6,210 bases of DNA from positions 1 through 6,210 of the forward strand of contig JAUMXJ010000068.1 of NCBI GenBank assembly GCA_030529205.1, read 5' to 3'. Shown piece after piece: positions 5,182 through 6,210 of the stretch. Source of the DNA: Bacillota bacterium. Its GTDB lineage: Bacteria; Bacillota; Clostridia; Peptostreptococcales; Acidaminobacteraceae. The translations under genes were made by a program, and so were the position numbers. The first letter of the stretch is position 1. Each line of letters opens with the position of its first letter. The notes below the pieces were generated by a model. The model was given only the letters and a program-made list of their open reading frames with translations, had not been told where the DNA came from and made no database searches.

Positions 5182-5931
5182 ATGGGTCAGAAAGTAAGTC
5201 CACATGGTTTAAGAGTTGGAGTCATTACAGACTGGGATTCAAGATGGTATGCAGGCAAAAAGAACTTCGGTGATTTCCTGGTTGAAGACTTCCAAATTAG
5301 AAAATATGTTAAAAAGAGGCTTTATACGGCCGGCGTTTCAAAAATTTATATCGACAGAACCGCTGACGGAAAAATCAACTTAAACATCTTTACCGCAAGA
5401 CCGGGTATGGTCGTCGGTAAGGGCGGAGAGAATATCAAGATCCTTCGCGAAGAAGTGGAGAAGATGACAGGTAAGCCTGTACAGCTTGATATCTCTGAGG
5501 TGGAAGATGTCGATATCGACGCTCAGCTCGTAGCGGAGAACGTTGCAAGCTCGCTTGAAAAACGTATTTCGTTCAGAAGAGCGATGAAACAGGTCATCTC
5601 AAGAGCGCAAAAGACAAATAAGATAAAGGGTATCAAAGTTCAGACGTCGGGAAGACTCGGCGGTGCTGAAATCGCGAGAGCTGAAGGTTATTCGGAAGGA
5701 ATGGTTCCGCTCTCAACACTCAGAGCAAATATCGATTACGGTTTTGCGGAAGCGGATACCACTTACGGAAAATTAGGTGTTAAGGTTTGGATCAACAAGG
5801 GTGAAGTACTCCCTGTAGCGGGCGAAGGCAAGACACTTCTCAGAAAAGAAGCGAGAAAAGCCGGAGACAGAAGACAGCAGAGAGGCAGGCGCCCGGAAGG
5901 CAGAGGTCCTAGAAAACCGAGAAATAACTAA
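5182..5931 (+). CDS. rpsC: 30S ribosomal protein S3
   Basis: S3 (uS3) lines the mRNA entry channel of the 30S subunit with S4 and S5 and takes part in ribosomal helicase activity. The 249-residue product begins [15 protein letters not shown]. It has a type-2 KH domain with the GxxG loop GKGG (79-82). Arg132, Arg133 and Lys136 in FRRAMKQ match the E. coli helicase residues Arg131, Arg132 and Lys135. The signature region [19 protein letters not shown] (150-168) and [12 protein letters not shown] (193-204) are intact. It is longer than Bacillus S3 (about 218) because of a C-terminal tail (221-249) with 13 Arg/Lys and repeated R-G/R-P pairs. AGGAGG (5172-5177) overlaps the rplV stop and lies 4 bases before the ATG. 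Confidence 0.97.
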   Translation: MGQKVSPHGLRVGVITDWDSRWYAGKKNFGDFLVEDFQIRKYVKKRLYTAGVSKIYIDRTADGKINLNIFTARPGMVVGKGGENIKILREEVEKMTGKPVQLDISEVEDVDIDAQLVAENVASSLEKRISFRRAMKQVISRAQKTNKIKGIKVQTSGRLGGAEIARAEGYSEGMVPLSTLRANIDYGFAEADTTYGKLGVKVWINKGEVLPVAGEGKTLLRKEARKAGDRRQQRGRRPEGRGPRKPRNN

Positions 5932-5945
5932 AGGAGGACGACGCT

Positions 5946-6210
5946 ATGTTGATGCCTAAAAGAGTTAAGAGAAGAAGAGTACATAGAGGCAGAATGACTG
6001 GTACTTCTCAGAAGGGAAATGAAGTAACATACGGCGATTACGGCCTTGTTGCAACAGAACCTTCATGGATTACAGCAAACCAGATTGAAGCAGCCAGAAT
6101 TGCAATAAACAGAAAGATCAAAAGAGGCGGTAAAGTTTGGATTAAAATATTCCCGCACAAGCCGATTACACAGAAGCCTGCCGAAACGCGAATGGGTGCC
6201 GGTAAAGGTG
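5946..6210 (+). CDS. rplP: 50S ribosomal protein L16 (3' truncated by window)
   Basis: L16 (uL16) is a late-assembling 50S protein next to the A site and the 5S rRNA region. Only the first 88 residues are in the window, of about 137-145 usual for the family. The start [17 protein letters not shown] is typical, with AAGGAGG (5931-5937) overlapping the rpsC stop and lying 8 bases upstream; the in-frame ATG at 5952 would drop two conserved residues. [14 protein letters not shown] (41-54), [15 protein letters not shown] (61-75) and the signature RMGAGKG (82-88) are present; Arg82 is the equivalent of E. coli Arg81, which is hydroxylated there. It continues the operon past the right edge, where rpmC and rpsQ would be expected next. 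Confidence 0.96.
   Translation, partial: MLMPKRVKRRRVHRGRMTGTSQKGNEVTYGDYGLVATEPSWITANQIEAARIAINRKIKRGGKVWIKIFPHKPITQKPAETRMGAGKG

Overview
The window holds the front of a bacterial S10 ribosomal-protein operon, preceded by two thiol/sulfur-related genes. All genes are on the + strand. The operon order is the classical rpsJ-rplC-rplD-rplW-rplB-rpsS-rplV-rpsC-rplP. Strong GGAGG-type ribosome-binding sites, a sigma-A-type promoter and AGA-rich ribosomal-protein genes point to an anaerobic Firmicute of the Clostridia/Tissierellia kind. The genus cannot be read from this sequence. The segment upstream of the S10 promoter is not the str operon (rpsL-rpsG-fusA-tuf) that often lies there in Firmicutes.

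Left part (1-1463): the 3' end of a CoA-disulfide reductase-type flavoprotein fused to a C-terminal rhodanese domain is followed, after 222 bases with no convincing gene, by an OsmC-family protein. A good intrinsic terminator lies about 45 bases after the OsmC stop. Both products handle thiols, peroxides or persulfides, so they may share a redox role.

Control region (about 1464-1765): a hairpin-forming inverted repeat, an AT-rich UP-like stretch and a promoter with perfect consensus hexamers (TTGACA-17-TATAAT) lead into an untranslated leader of about 185 nt before rpsJ. By eye the leader contains several complementary segments, including a possible three-way junction and two mutually exclusive hairpins next to the rpsJ Shine-Dalgarno. 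It is the best candidate in the window for a little-described regulatory element, plausibly autogenous control by a ribosomal protein.

Right part (1766-6210): nine ribosomal-protein genes are packed with gaps of 14 bases or fewer. The exception is a 71-base rpsJ-rplC gap that holds two hairpins. rplD starts with GTG, rplD and rplW overlap by one base (TAATG), and rplP runs off the window. The proteins S10, L3, L4, L23, L2, S19, L22, S3 and L16 look full length and functional as far as they are visible. The only notable protein-level oddity is the L22 exit-tunnel hairpin, which departs from the usual PRAxGRA pattern. I see no mobile element, CRISPR array, tRNA or rRNA.
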